Part shown: one piece after another, positions 13,210 to 21,884 of the stretch
Numbering within the stretch: the first letter of the stretch is position 1
How the letters are laid out: each line of letters opens with the position of its first letter
Origin: a virus
Length of the DNA: 64,000 nucleotides
IMG/VR virus record: IMGVR_UViG_3300037847_002819
Location: 31,890 to 95,889 of that record
Reading direction: 5' to 3' (one strand)
Notes under the pieces: model-generated
Seen by the model: only the letters and a program-made list of their open reading frames with translations
Databases searched by the model: none
Told to the model about the DNA's origin: nothing
Position numbers and translations under genes: made by a program

Positions 13210-13495
13210 GTCCATATTCTCTCGGACTTATGTTCGGTGGGCGGATAGTAATATGAGAGAATAAGGTCACAGGGGGTTTGCTAATAAAAAGAAGACATTT
13301 AGCGATGCATCTATCTCGTTTATTGTTGATGAAGGAGTTTAGTCAAGGGTTTTCATACATACTTCGGTATTCCTTGACTCTAGCCGTATAAGCAACACAA
13401 TCTTCTTTTCCCCCGATAGCAGGTTTTCTAAGTAATAACAAGAAGTTTAATTCTATTTAGATAGTGGTAATATTACCATGACTTGTTCCCTGCGC
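13210..13495 (+). ncRNA. Large structured RNA candidate with several nested stems
   Basis: A 300-base gap inside an otherwise gene-dense operon. TATTCTCTC (13215-13223) pairs with GAGAGAATA (13255-13263). GGGGG plus AAAAGAAGA (13272-13276, 13287-13295) pairs with TCTTCTTTT-CCCCC (13401-13414). Within that, AGTCAAGG (13341-13348) pairs with CCTTGACT (13372-13379) around ATAC-TTCG-GTAT (13359-13370). A second domain has GCAGG/CCTGC (13419-13423, 13489-13493), AACAAG/CTTGTT (13437-13442, 13482-13487) and TGGTAATATTACCA (13465-13478). It does not match RNase P, SRP or tRNA motifs that I know. A new family is possible. Confidence 0.6.
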
Positions 13496-13511
13496 CTTTT
13501 AGGTGATACTA

Positions 13512-13733
13512 ATGAAAATAATAGATTTTTTTAGAAGATTAAGAAAAGAGCCGGTAATACCTGTTCCTAAATGTAGTAGGTGTGGTTTAGCATCATCCTA
13601 CGAAATGATGACTTCTTTCGTGCATAGCGGAGAAGTTATTGAATTCAAACTATGCGAAAGTTGTTTAGAAGAATACAACGCAAAATATAATTCGAGGTGG
13701 ATTCCACCACCCATAACAAAAAGGGAGGAATAA
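13512..13733 (+). CDS. Zinc-ribbon protein (73 aa)
   Basis: ATG at 13512 after GGTGAT; starts MKIIDFFRRLRKEP. CSRC and CESC pairs about 28 residues apart form a zinc ribbon. Basic N-terminus, tail KREE. Likely nucleic-acid or protein binding. Confidence 0.65.
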   Translation: MKIIDFFRRLRKEPVIPVPKCSRCGLASSYEMMTSFVHSGEVIEFKLCESCLEEYNAKYNSRWIPPPITKREE

Positions 13734-13735
13734 AA

Positions 13736-13957
13736 ATGAATATAGAAATAGAATATGGAAATACAATATACAATAATGATAAGATAGCAAAATACACTAA
13801 GTTTCAATTCGACACACTGAATGACTTAGAACAATTTTGGGTAATTAGAACAGATGAAGGCGATTGGAAGGCTGATTTGAAAAGTTTAGTAATTACTCAT
13901 CAAATGTGGGTTGATTCAAAAGAGTTTTTTATGGAAGCGGGGCGTGAAGAAGAATGA
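13736..13957 (+). CDS. Small hypothetical protein (73 aa)
   Basis: ATG at 13736 preceded by GGGAGG; starts MNIEIEYGNTIYNNDKIAKY. Alpha/beta, acidic, ends GREEE. The end forms the recurring GAAGAAGAATGA stop/start junction with the next gene. Unknown. Confidence 0.65.
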   Translation: MNIEIEYGNTIYNNDKIAKYTKFQFDTLNDLEQFWVIRTDEGDWKADLKSLVITHQMWVDSKEFFMEAGREEE

Positions 13958-14259
13958 GTGAATGTTTAGAATGTCAAGGTAAAGGGTATGTTATTGAACC
14001 CGACCATCAGCACGATTGCATGATTAAGCGAGAATGTATAACTTGCATGATGGATGATAATTATAGAGAACACTTAGCCTTTGAAATGGCAAAGTTGATT
14101 AGTGGCTTGAGCAATCAGAAACTAGCGCAAACAGTGGCTAGTCTATTGGTTAATCATAGCAAATATATTAGTAACTCACAAGATTTCTTGCATGATATTG
14201 AGAATTATATTGCTCATAAGAATGTAAGTAACTTGTTTGCATTAGCGGGAGGAATTTGA
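13954..14259 (+). CDS. Zinc-binding protein with DnaJ-like CxxCxGxG
   Basis: 101 residues. CLECQGKGYV at residues 4-13 is a DnaJ-type CxxCxGxG knuckle; a second pair, CITC, completes one zinc site around residues 28-31. The rest is helical (AFEMAKLISGLSNQKLAQTV). It may be a small chaperone-like or regulatory adaptor, but lacks a J domain. Confidence 0.65.
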   Translation: MSECLECQGKGYVIEPDHQHDCMIKRECITCMMDDNYREHLAFEMAKLISGLSNQKLAQTVASLLVNHSKYISNSQDFLHDIENYIAHKNVSNLFALAGGI

Positions 14260-14511
14260 ATGAAAACGAATGTTGAATTTAGAATAGTAAATACAAGTGA
14301 ATTACCACCGATTGTAATTTCACAGAATGAAAATGATGAGCCGAAAGTTGTATTGAATACCTATCATAGAATATGGATTAGTCTTAATAGAAAGATTATT
14401 GCAGGTATTATAGATAACTTACCGGAGAAGATAGATATGATACTAACAGGCTATCTTCAAGAACAAAGACAGTTTGAAAAAGACGATTTAGAGATGATGA
14501 ATGATGGTTGA
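14260..14511 (+). CDS. Small hypothetical protein (83 aa)
   Basis: MKTNVEFRIVNTSELPPIVI onward; beta-rich first half, helical second half (IAGIIDNLPEKIDMILTGYL). GGAGGAATTTG precedes the ATG. Overlaps the next gene by 11 bases. Unknown. Confidence 0.65.
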   Translation: MKTNVEFRIVNTSELPPIVISQNENDEPKVVLNTYHRIWISLNRKIIAGIIDNLPEKIDMILTGYLQEQRQFEKDDLEMMNDG

Positions 14512-15772
14512 AACAATAGTAGCAAAGAGAAGTTTAGGACAAGGCCGTTGGGATAGAAAACTAATGGAAAGAATGGTTGAATTATCTGTTGCTGATAATT
14601 ATGAAGAAGCAAAAGAAGAATGGATTGCCACAGGTTCAGTTTGGTGGGGCGGTGATGAAGATGCTCCCGAATGGGTTAGAAACTCACAAATGGGAAGAGG
14701 TAAATGTCTTTGCGGTCATAGTGTAGTTTATCATTTTGAAATTGTTAATACTGAAAATGGTATTGTTGAATGTGTTGGTTCAGACCATATCAATACTTAT
14801 CTAATTATGAAAGAAATTGCTAACAGAACCGGAAGAGATATTGAAGATATTACAGAAGGTGAAATTGATACTTGGATTCAAGAGCGAACAAAAACAATGA
14901 TGGCTAAAGCATGGATGCACCAAAACGGTGAACAGTTTAATATGATATATGAAAAAATCAAAGAGGCTGATATTCTAATTAATGTTAAAGGACAACCTAA
15001 TTTGTTTTGGGATAGTAACGATAACCGTTACAGATATACTTCTGCCCTTAGAAAAAAGGGAGTTGGTTCACCAACAGATAGGTATTATCAAATGGCTTCT
15101 ATTGTTTGGCGTTGGGAACACCCTAACAACAAAAGGGCGCAATCAAGAACAAGAGGCTATCCAACAGATAAGTTGTGGCAAGATATGATTATTTTTGATG
15201 CTATGTTCACTATTAAACACAAAGAAAGGTTTGATAGTTTAATGAACCATGCTCAAGAAAGAACAGAACATTATCTTAGACAACAGGAAATAAGAAGGCA
15301 AAGAGAAGCCCAAAGGCGATTAGAATTAGAAGAAAGACAAAGAGCGTGGGAAGCCGGAAGAGAAGAAAGAGAGCGTCAAGCCGAAATCGCTAGACAAGAT
15401 AGAGAAAGGCGACAAAAGGAACAAGAAAGAAAAGCAACCGAAAGGGCTAAACTAATCCTAAGCACATCAGCAAATGAAACATTTATGCAAATGTGTATGT
15501 ATTATGGTTTAAGACCTTTTGATGTATCTTTGGCAGAAACCGCTTGGGAATATAAATTCTTATCCAGCGTTAAAACACAATTGTCCGAGAGAAGAGAATT
15601 AACAGGAAGTCAATTATCTTCATTAAAAGGAATTTGTGATAAAATGATAACTCCAGCCCAAATCAAATACTTGGAAGATTTGGGCTATTGCCCCGAAGAA
15701 AATTCGGAATGGAGAACGGGATTAACCCGAAAAGAGGCAAGTAATGAAATAGAAAGAATGAAAGAGGAATGA
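14501..15772 (+). CDS. Large hypothetical protein with Cys motif and charged coiled coil
   Basis: 423 residues. Near residues 65-100 a CLCGH ... VECVGSDH pattern suggests a zinc site. Residues about 255-330 form a long Arg/Glu/Gln single helix (QREAQRRLELEERQRAWEAG and so on). The C-terminal part is helical with YLEDLGYCPEENSEWRTG. I do not recognise a catalytic motif. Its place in the early operon suggests a role in DNA or RNA metabolism; not established. Confidence 0.75.
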   Translation: MMVETIVAKRSLGQGRWDRKLMERMVELSVADNYEEAKEEWIATGSVWWGGDEDAPEWVRNSQMGRGKCLCGHSVVYHFEIVNTENGIVECVGSDHINTYLIMKEIANRTGRDIEDITEGEIDTWIQERTKTMMAKAWMHQNGEQFNMIYEKIKEADILINVKGQPNLFWDSNDNRYRYTSALRKKGVGSPTDRYYQMASIVWRWEHPNNKRAQSRTRGYPTDKLWQDMIIFDAMFTIKHKERFDSLMNHAQERTEHYLRQQEIRRQREAQRRLELEERQRAWEAGREERERQAEIARQDRERRQKEQERKATERAKLILSTSANETFMQMCMYYGLRPFDVSLAETAWEYKFLSSVKTQLSERRELTGSQLSSLKGICDKMITPAQIKYLEDLGYCPEENSEWRTGLTRKEASNEIERMKEE

Positions 15773-15774
15773 AT

Positions 15775-15885
15775 ATGGGATTATTGAAAGAATTAGTAGT
15801 AGGAACAATAGCCGTAGTAGCGGCTTCAACAATGATTTGGCCTTTGGCCGCTTTAGCAATAGGGGGAGACGAGAATGAAGAATGA
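15775..15885 (+). CDS. Tiny single-span membrane protein (36 aa)
   Basis: MGLLKELVVGTIAVVAASTM, then a second hydrophobic half and an acidic GGDENEE tail. One transmembrane segment covers about residues 5-30. Starts 2 bases after the previous stop. Possibly a membrane-active early protein; unknown. Confidence 0.5.
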   Translation: MGLLKELVVGTIAVVAASTMIWPLAALAIGGDENEE

Positions 15886-15912
15886 CTCCCTTTATATGCA
15901 GTCAGCACATGG
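15884..15912 (+). promoter_or_regulatory. Promoter of the ubiquitin-like gene
   Basis: GACTCCCTTTATATG (15884-15898), then GTCAGCACATGGA, nearly identical to 9145-9173. TTTATATG is the likely TATA box. It gives the ubiquitin-like gene its own transcript inside the operon. Confidence 0.6.
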
Positions 15913-15936
15913 AAAGAATAAGACGGAGATGATAGA

Positions 15937-16137
15937 ATGATTAAGTTAACAATTTTGAACGAAACAGGACACACAGAATTAGTTATGGCTTCCGAAGAAG
16001 TCATTGAGCAGATTGATACACACCCTACACATTGGGTTTTCATCAATGGTGAAATGATGGCTAGAGAAGAAATAGCAGGTATTAATTGGGACACTGTTGA
16101 GTCAGTTGATTTAACGCCAGCAATCGTTGGCGGTTGA
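15937..16137 (+). CDS. Ubiquitin-like/MoaD-ThiS-like beta-grasp protein ending in GG
   Basis: 66 residues. Strand MIKLTILNE, strand HTELVMA, helix SEEVIEQIDTHP, strand HWVFINGEM, and the ending VESVDLTPAIVGG. The C-terminal Gly-Gly preceded by a D-x-V-x-L-x-P-A strand is the signature of sulfur carriers (MoaD, ThiS) and prokaryotic ubiquitin-like modifiers, which an E1 enzyme adenylates at the last glycine. The virus also carries an E1/ThiF-like gene (21881) and a JAMM peptidase (23533). The gene has its own promoter, a strong GGAGATGAT ribosome site and its own terminator. The fold is inferred from pattern; a structure prediction would test it. Confidence 0.65.
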   Translation: MIKLTILNETGHTELVMASEEVIEQIDTHPTHWVFINGEMMAREEIAGINWDTVESVDLTPAIVGG

Positions 16138-16168
16138 TTTTATTAACCCGACTATATTTGCGACATTT

Positions 16169-16210
16169 GGGGGGAGAATGGGGCTTAGTGCCTTGTTCTC
16201 TCCCCTTTTT
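16169..16210 (+). terminator. Hairpin terminator of the ubiquitin-like gene
   Basis: GGGGGGAGAA (16169-16178) pairs with TTCTCTCCCC (16196-16205, nine to ten pairs) and is followed by five T. Confidence 0.7.
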
Positions 16211-16224
16211 GCAGTGTGGTTAAT

Positions 16225-16596
16225 ATGAATTTGAAACATTTTATGTCTCCCGATGCTCTTAAAATTTTATTTGAACTGAATGGTTGGAATTTGACAAAAC
16301 CATTCATCCGTGATGAAGTAGCGGTTTTTACACCGGACTTCTATCCCGAAGGTTATGTTATTGGTCGTGGTAAATACGGCCAAATATACGCTTCGGGTGA
16401 AACAAAAATTCTATTCAAGGATAAGGAATATTCTTCTGTAAGTATTTTATTAGAAGAATATCCTTTCGCAGTTAATAACTTTGATGAGTGGGAATTCATC
16501 ATTGAGAAAGAGTGGGTAATTAGTAAAAAAGGTGAGTGGCTTTCATCCTTTTCAACTCTATTTGAATTACCTAAAGCCAGCAAATATAGGTGTTAA
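16225..16596 (+). CDS. Hypothetical protein (123 aa)
   Basis: ATG at 16225 (MNLKHFMSPDALKILFELNG). Alpha/beta, with a glycine-rich turn (VIGRGKYGQIYASGETK) reminiscent of nucleotide-binding or beta-hairpin segments but without a complete motif. Directly upstream of ribonucleotide reductase, so a linked role is possible. Unknown. Confidence 0.65.
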   Translation: MNLKHFMSPDALKILFELNGWNLTKPFIRDEVAVFTPDFYPEGYVIGRGKYGQIYASGETKILFKDKEYSSVSILLEEYPFAVNNFDEWEFIIEKEWVISKKGEWLSSFSTLFELPKASKYRC

Positions 16597-16598
16597 AG

Positions 16599-18461
16599 AT
16601 GTCAAATACAGCAATAGAAACATTGTCTGATATTACAGTGCATATGAAATATGCAAGGTATTTACCAGCAAAGAAAAGAAGAGAAACTTGGAATGAAATA
16701 GTTGAAAGAAACAGAAATATGCATATTAAAAAATATCCAGAATTAACAGAAGAAATAGGTGAAATATATGAAAAATTCGTCAAAACAAAGAAAATCCTCC
16801 CTTCTATGCGGTCTATGCAATTTGGGGGCAAACCTATCGAAATTAGTCCAAATAGGGTTTATAATTGCGCTTATATGCCTATTGATTCCCTTTTATCTTT
16901 TAGCGAGGCTATGTTCCTACTTCTCGGTGGAACGGGGGTTGGATATTCAGTCCAACGCCATCATATTGAGCAATTACCGGAAATCATTCAACCTAATCCC
17001 GAAAGAAAACGCAGGTATCTTATTAGTGATTCTATTGAAGGATGGGCTGATTCAATTAAAATCCTTTTGGAGTGTTATACCGGAAATAGGAGTAGTAGTC
17101 CTATTTTTGATTATTCTGATATTAGACCAAAAGGAAGCCTATTAAGGACTAGTGGCGGAAAAGCGCCGGGTTTTCAGCCATTAAGGGAATGTTTAGTTAA
17201 AATAGAAGGAATGCTTCAAAATAAAAATAATGGCTCTAAATTAGATTCAATTGAAGCACATGATATTATGTGTTATTTAGCAGATGCAGTATTAGCAGGT
17301 GGTATTAGGAGAGCCGCTATGATTAGTTTATTTAGTGCAGATGATTCTAAAATGATTAGTTGTAAGTCTGGTAATTGGTGGGAAAATAATCCACAAAGAG
17401 GTCGTGCAAATAATTCAGCAGTTATTCTTAGACATAGAGTGACTAAAGACTTCTTTATGGGTCTATGGGAAAGAATACAACATAGTGGTAGTGGTGAACC
17501 GGCAGTTTATTTCAGTAATGATAAAGATTGGGGAACAAACCCATGTTGTGAAATTGCTTTGCGACCATATCAGTTTTGTAATCTAACAGAAGTAAATGCT
17601 TCTGATATTACAGACCAAGCAGATTTAGAAGCAAGAGTAAAAGCGGCTTCATTCATAGGAACGCTTCAAGCAGGTTATACTGATTTCCATTACCTTAGAG
17701 AAATATGGAAAAAGAACACTGAAAAAGATTCTTTGCTCGGTGTATCTATGACAGGTATTGCTTCTAATGTTGTTGAACCTTTAGATTTAGAAATGGCTTC
17801 GTTTGCCGCTAAACAGGAAAACAAGAGGATTTCTAAAATCATTGGTGTAAAACCTGCGGCTAGAATTACTTGTGTAAAACCTGCTGGAACTACTTCTCTC
17901 GTTTTAGGAACAAGTAGTGGTATTCATGCTTGGCACGACAATTATTACATTCGAAGAATTAGAGTAGGTAAGAATGAAGCAATCTATTCTTATCTATCAT
18001 CTAATCATCCGGAATTGGTTGAAGATGAATACTTCAATCCGGAGGAACAAGCAGTTATTTCTATTCCTCAAAAGTCTCCCGATGATGCTATCACAAGACA
18101 TGAATCAGTATTTGATTTATTGGAGCGTGTTAAGAATTTTAGTATTCGTTGGGTTAGAACAGGCCATATTGATGGTTTGAATAGCCATAATGTGTCTGCA
18201 ACAATATCTGTTAAAGATGATGAATGGGATGATGTTGGCGAATGGTTATGGATGAATAGACACTACTACAATGGTTTGTCTGTATTACCTTATGATGGAG
18301 GAACATACAAACAAGCACCATTTGAAACAATAGATAAGGAAACATATGATGAAATGATGTTAGCCTTAACTAAGATTGATTTAACTAAAATTACCGAAGA
18401 ACAAGACGATACTAACTTAACAGGCGAATTGGCTTGTGCTGGTGGGGCTTGTGAAATCTAG
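16599..18461 (+). CDS. nrdJ: Class II (adenosylcobalamin) ribonucleoside-triphosphate reductase
   Basis: 620 residues. Reduces ribonucleotides to deoxyribonucleotides with B12 as radical source, supplying viral DNA synthesis. Seen: NCAYMPI (first redox cysteine), FLLLGGTGVGYS, ADAVLAGGIRRAAMI, NPCCEIAL with active-site cysteine near residue 316-317, CNLTEVN, CVKPAGTTSL, and a C-terminal C-x4-C (C613, C618) that shuttles electrons. These match the monomeric Lactobacillus RTPR-type enzyme, slightly shorter than its usual 700 or so. No separate small subunit is present, as expected. ATG at 16599 after AGGTGTT. Confidence 0.93.
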   Translation: MSNTAIETLSDITVHMKYARYLPAKKRRETWNEIVERNRNMHIKKYPELTEEIGEIYEKFVKTKKILPSMRSMQFGGKPIEISPNRVYNCAYMPIDSLLSFSEAMFLLLGGTGVGYSVQRHHIEQLPEIIQPNPERKRRYLISDSIEGWADSIKILLECYTGNRSSSPIFDYSDIRPKGSLLRTSGGKAPGFQPLRECLVKIEGMLQNKNNGSKLDSIEAHDIMCYLADAVLAGGIRRAAMISLFSADDSKMISCKSGNWWENNPQRGRANNSAVILRHRVTKDFFMGLWERIQHSGSGEPAVYFSNDKDWGTNPCCEIALRPYQFCNLTEVNASDITDQADLEARVKAASFIGTLQAGYTDFHYLREIWKKNTEKDSLLGVSMTGIASNVVEPLDLEMASFAAKQENKRISKIIGVKPAARITCVKPAGTTSLVLGTSSGIHAWHDNYYIRRIRVGKNEAIYSYLSSNHPELVEDEYFNPEEQAVISIPQKSPDDAITRHESVFDLLERVKNFSIRWVRTGHIDGLNSHNVSATISVKDDEWDDVGEWLWMNRHYYNGLSVLPYDGGTYKQAPFETIDKETYDEMMLALTKIDLTKITEEQDDTNLTGELACAGGACEI

Positions 18462-18469
18462 GTGATTAG

Positions 18470-18814
18470 ATGAAAACTCGCAGGATTCGGCCTATCCGTC
18501 ATTTGAGTTTTGATGACTTTGTAAGAGTCATTATTTCTTATGATGATGTATGGTCTAATTCTGCGAAAAAGAAGATTAAATTAGCACTTGACGCTTGTGC
18601 AGGTTTAGAAGATGAAACAGACAAAAAGTATAGACTTTGGCAGACTGTTAAAATAGTATTATGGGAAATACCCGAAGCGGTGGAAAGAGGCTTTGCTGAC
18701 TATGCTAGAAAAGCATTTGCAGAAAGACATGAAGCCCTTCAATACCATAATAAAAACCAAACTGATTTCTATAATAATTATATTTACGGAATAATGAAAG
18801 GGTGGTATAAATGA
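18470..18814 (+). CDS. Hypothetical protein (114 aa)
   Basis: MKTRRIRPIRHLSFDDFVRV onward; helical with a basic N-terminus. GGTGATTAG precedes the ATG. The stop overlaps the next start. Unknown. Confidence 0.65.
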   Translation: MKTRRIRPIRHLSFDDFVRVIISYDDVWSNSAKKKIKLALDACAGLEDETDKKYRLWQTVKIVLWEIPEAVERGFADYARKAFAERHEALQYHNKNQTDFYNNYIYGIMKGWYK

Positions 18815-18978
18815 AAGAAAAAGACCCCGAATATACAAAGAGTCATTGGTCGTATAAAAAAAGAGTCGCTACTAAATGTAGGATTTGTGGAGGCCAACTG
18901 CTTTTACCGGAAGATATGAAAAAAGAAATTCACAAAGAATGTGTTAATAATATAAATGATAATAGTTATATGATGTGA
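18811..18978 (+). CDS. Small zinc-ribbon-like protein (55 aa)
   Basis: MKEKDPEYTKSHWSYKKRVA, then CRICGGQLLL and a later HKEC, a C2HC-type knuckle. Basic. Likely nucleic-acid binding. Confidence 0.6.
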   Translation: MKEKDPEYTKSHWSYKKRVATKCRICGGQLLLPEDMKKEIHKECVNNINDNSYMM

Positions 18979-18982
18979 TAAA

Positions 18983-20230
18983 ATGAATGAATTAAAAATA
19001 AGAATACGAAGACCTGACGATTCCCAAGAATTTTGGAGAACAACGATTAAAAGTAATTTGATTAAATCGGCATACGATGTTCAAATTCAATCTAATAGAA
19101 ATGCGAAAGACCCTGTTCATTCTGCTATTACGACTTTCTTTTCTAGTAACTTAAAATCTTCAAGAGGATATTATAATAGACACTATAAATATATGAGATT
19201 ACCTTCACAGGACTTCAACGAAGTTATTGATATTGGAGGTTGTTTGATAGCATTAGGAAGAAGGGGTAATAGATATACTCTAAATGGTAAAACGGAAAGT
19301 TTGCATACTATTGCTTCTGCTTTGGCTAGAGTTACTTTCAAGTCCTGTTTTGAAAAAGATGTGGCTAAACTAATGAAAGGACTGTATGCTACTCTAAGTA
19401 TTCCCGAAGATGTAAAGTATTGTTTAGAGAATAGAGTGCCATTTCATTTCTTCGATAATTTTCAGAAAACCGAAGTTAGATTGAATTGTCAACAGATTAG
19501 CGATAGCGAAGTTGCAATTGAAGTTAGTGATGGAGTTTGGGGAACAATGACTAATAAAGAATTAGAATCCTTCTGTGCTTTTTATCTTCATGGTAAAAAG
19601 AGAAGTAAAAAATGGATGTTTTGTTCTCCTGAGATTCTTTATGAAAGAACAGTAGGAGTTAAACCAAAAATTTCAGATAGAAAACTAATGATTGAATTTC
19701 TAAAGCAAAATAGACAACAGGATATTGTCGAAGATAGGGCTAAGTTATTGGTTAAAGAAACGGCAGAAAAATATCCCGACAGAATCAAAGTCGTTTATGA
19801 TGATGATAAAGAAGTATCAGCCATGTATGTTCGTGGAAAAGGTTGGGATTGGAAACTTACTAACACTAAATTCAAATCAGATATTCAGATGGTTTCGACA
19901 TTTGTTTACTCAACACCCGATACTGATGAATACTTCGCACAAAGAATTGAGAAGTGGGAAGAAGAATGTTTGGGAATTAATAATGATGCTGTTAATAATG
20001 GTTCTGAAGAAGAAATTAAATTACCGCCAAAACCAACTAATGAACCTCAATGGAAAGGGCCGATTTGTATTGATAATATGTCTGGTGGTTCTTCTTTAGG
20101 CGACCAATTTGTAGCAAGAGCATTAGCACTTCTTAATGATACTTTAACAGTAAAAATAGTTAACACGATTAAAAGGTATATATGTAATGATGAAAATAGT
20201 ATAAGAGTTGATTTTGATGAAATGCAGTGA
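18983..20230 (+). CDS. Large hypothetical protein (415 aa)
   Basis: MNELKIRIRRPDDSQEFWRT onward. Mixed alpha/beta; segments such as YKYMRLPSQDFNEVIDIGG and VYDDDKEVSAMYVRGKGWDW. No Walker, nuclease or zinc motif seen. It overlaps the TFB gene by 14 bases, so translation is coupled; it may act with TFB. Unknown family. Confidence 0.7.
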   Translation: MNELKIRIRRPDDSQEFWRTTIKSNLIKSAYDVQIQSNRNAKDPVHSAITTFFSSNLKSSRGYYNRHYKYMRLPSQDFNEVIDIGGCLIALGRRGNRYTLNGKTESLHTIASALARVTFKSCFEKDVAKLMKGLYATLSIPEDVKYCLENRVPFHFFDNFQKTEVRLNCQQISDSEVAIEVSDGVWGTMTNKELESFCAFYLHGKKRSKKWMFCSPEILYERTVGVKPKISDRKLMIEFLKQNRQQDIVEDRAKLLVKETAEKYPDRIKVVYDDDKEVSAMYVRGKGWDWKLTNTKFKSDIQMVSTFVYSTPDTDEYFAQRIEKWEEECLGINNDAVNNGSEEEIKLPPKPTNEPQWKGPICIDNMSGGSSLGDQFVARALALLNDTLTVKIVNTIKRYICNDENSIRVDFDEMQ

Positions 20231-21116
20231 ATGTGGTTGTTTAGTCTTTAATTATAATGAAAGACTAGGAGAGACAGAATGTAGTGATTGCGGATTAGTA
20301 ATCGTAACAGATTTGTTTGAAGAAAGTGTCAGAATGATAGATGATGGAAAGGTTGTCCATTCTGCTGAAAGGGGAGAATTAGGTTCTGTAATAACAGGAA
20401 AGGGTTCGTTTAAGTTTAATAGAAGAGGTAACAATAATGTTATTCCTAGACATATTACTGCTGGTTTGCAGACTTGTAATATGATTCTATCTTCTATCCA
20501 AATAAACCATCCTCTTAAAGATAGAGTTAAGGAATGTTACTTAGAAGCACAAAAGAAAGGTTTGTTTGGAAAAATCAAACTAGAGGCTAGATGCACTGCT
20601 ACTGTCTTCTATGTTCTGAAAGAAAATAGAACACCTGTTCCTATGAAAAAATTATGTTCTGAATATTCGTGTTCAACTAAAGTAGTGAATAGATTAGTGC
20701 GGAAAATGATTCACCACTTCAAAAGTAAGAATATACTTTATGGAGCAGACCCCTCTTTTATGTTAAAGCAGACCTGTTCTAGAATAACAGATGATGTAAT
20801 GTTTTATTCTAATGCTATGGATTTGATGTTAAAGTTAGAACCTATCATAGAAGACCATTGTTATCATAAATCAAAGGCATATTACGCAAGTGTATGTTGG
20901 GTGGCGACAAATATGTTTAGATATTATGGTGTAACTAAGAATGATATTTCTGAAAGCACAGATATTTCCTTATCAGCAATAGGAAAGACAAGTAAAAAAT
21001 TAATCCAAATGTTAGGATTCGATAAAATGTCCGAAATTAAAGGGCGAGATATAATAGAATATGGTGATATAAATGACAATAAGAATGAGAGATGTAATAC
21101 CGACAAGCGAGCATAG
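20217..21116 (+). CDS. tfb: Transcription initiation factor TFB (TFIIB homologue)
   Basis: 299 residues from the ATG at 20217. N-terminal zinc ribbon CSEC ... CSDCGLVI (residues 3-26), then a linker (SAERGELGSVITGKGS) at the B-reader position, then two cyclin-like repeats from about residue 85 to 285. TFB recruits RNA polymerase to TATA-bound TBP; a viral copy could switch host transcription to viral promoters. No viral TBP is seen. The start sits inside the end of the upstream gene. Confidence 0.88.
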   Translation: MKCSECGCLVFNYNERLGETECSDCGLVIVTDLFEESVRMIDDGKVVHSAERGELGSVITGKGSFKFNRRGNNNVIPRHITAGLQTCNMILSSIQINHPLKDRVKECYLEAQKKGLFGKIKLEARCTATVFYVLKENRTPVPMKKLCSEYSCSTKVVNRLVRKMIHHFKSKNILYGADPSFMLKQTCSRITDDVMFYSNAMDLMLKLEPIIEDHCYHKSKAYYASVCWVATNMFRYYGVTKNDISESTDISLSAIGKTSKKLIQMLGFDKMSEIKGRDIIEYGDINDNKNERCNTDKRA

Positions 21117-21252
21117 ATATTGGAAAAAGGATTTTCTAAATACTTATGTGACTACCAATAATAAAAGAAAAGAGTATTGTAAATATCAAACTCTTTTGGG
21201 TCGTAAAGACTCGTTTAAGATATATGAAGAAGCAAGGAGGAAGTTTAAGTGA
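21073..21252 (+). CDS. Small basic protein (59 aa)
   Basis: GGTGATATAA precedes the ATG; MTIRMRDVIPTSEHRYWKKD onward with a basic C-terminus (EEARRKFK). It overlaps TFB by 44 bases and the next gene by four. Unknown. Confidence 0.5.
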   Translation: MTIRMRDVIPTSEHRYWKKDFLNTYVTTNNKRKEYCKYQTLLGRKDSFKIYEEARRKFK

Positions 21253-21884
21253 ATATATTTGCACTATCAAGAAATCCGCAAGAAGCGGCACTAGAAATGT
21301 TAGACAAGCACATAGTTAAAATGCCAACGGAAACTTGCCAAATGTTACATACAAATGTTTTGTATTTTGACTACATTGAACATTATGGTGAAGAACCTAC
21401 TTTAGCGCAAGTAAAGCAGTTTCATAGAGATATTAATTCAAAACTAATGAAACCTGCTATGTTGAATCATCCTTCAACAATATGGGCTAGACAGAACCCT
21501 CATAATACTCGATGGTTATATGAGCATGGTAAAGCATTATGTGAAGAATATACCTATCGCTACGGCAAGGTTCATGGTTCGCAATCTAGAATATTAGATA
21601 TAGCATATACGATTGATGAAGATTCTAATTGGTCGTTTGCTACACCTGTAACTATTGCTATGGATGATAAGTATAGATTAGTCAAAGATAACAGGATTCC
21701 CGATTGGGACTTCGTAATTAATAGTTACAGACATTATTACCTTCAAGGTAAATGGAGGTTTGCTGAATGGAGGGCAAATAGAATGCCAACATGGTGGCCT
21801 AAAGACCACTACAAAAACAAATACAATGAAGGAATAGACAATTATAATAAAAGATGGAATGCAAAATTGGAGAGATTAGAATGA
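21249..21884 (+). CDS. Conserved phage protein, possible pyrimidine-dimer glycosylase relative
   Basis: 211 residues with GTG start (AGGAGG upstream). The opening MNIFALSRNPQEAALEMLDK followed by HIVKMPTETCQML, then NHPSTIWARQ and WLYEHGKALCEEYTYRYGK, is typical of a widespread phage and giant-virus protein family (MNIF...DKHxVKMxxE). I recall this family being linked to pyrimidine-dimer DNA glycosylases; I am not certain of that link. Its end overlaps the E1-like start. Confidence 0.6.
   Translation: MNIFALSRNPQEAALEMLDKHIVKMPTETCQMLHTNVLYFDYIEHYGEEPTLAQVKQFHRDINSKLMKPAMLNHPSTIWARQNPHNTRWLYEHGKALCEEYTYRYGKVHGSQSRILDIAYTIDEDSNWSFATPVTIAMDDKYRLVKDNRIPDWDFVINSYRHYYLQGKWRFAEWRANRMPTWWPKDHYKNKYNEGIDNYNKRWNAKLERLE

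Noticed and set aside
13210-13495. RNase P RNA or SRP RNA
   Set aside because: The expected conserved core motifs were not found by eye; the paired segments do not follow the known secondary structures.
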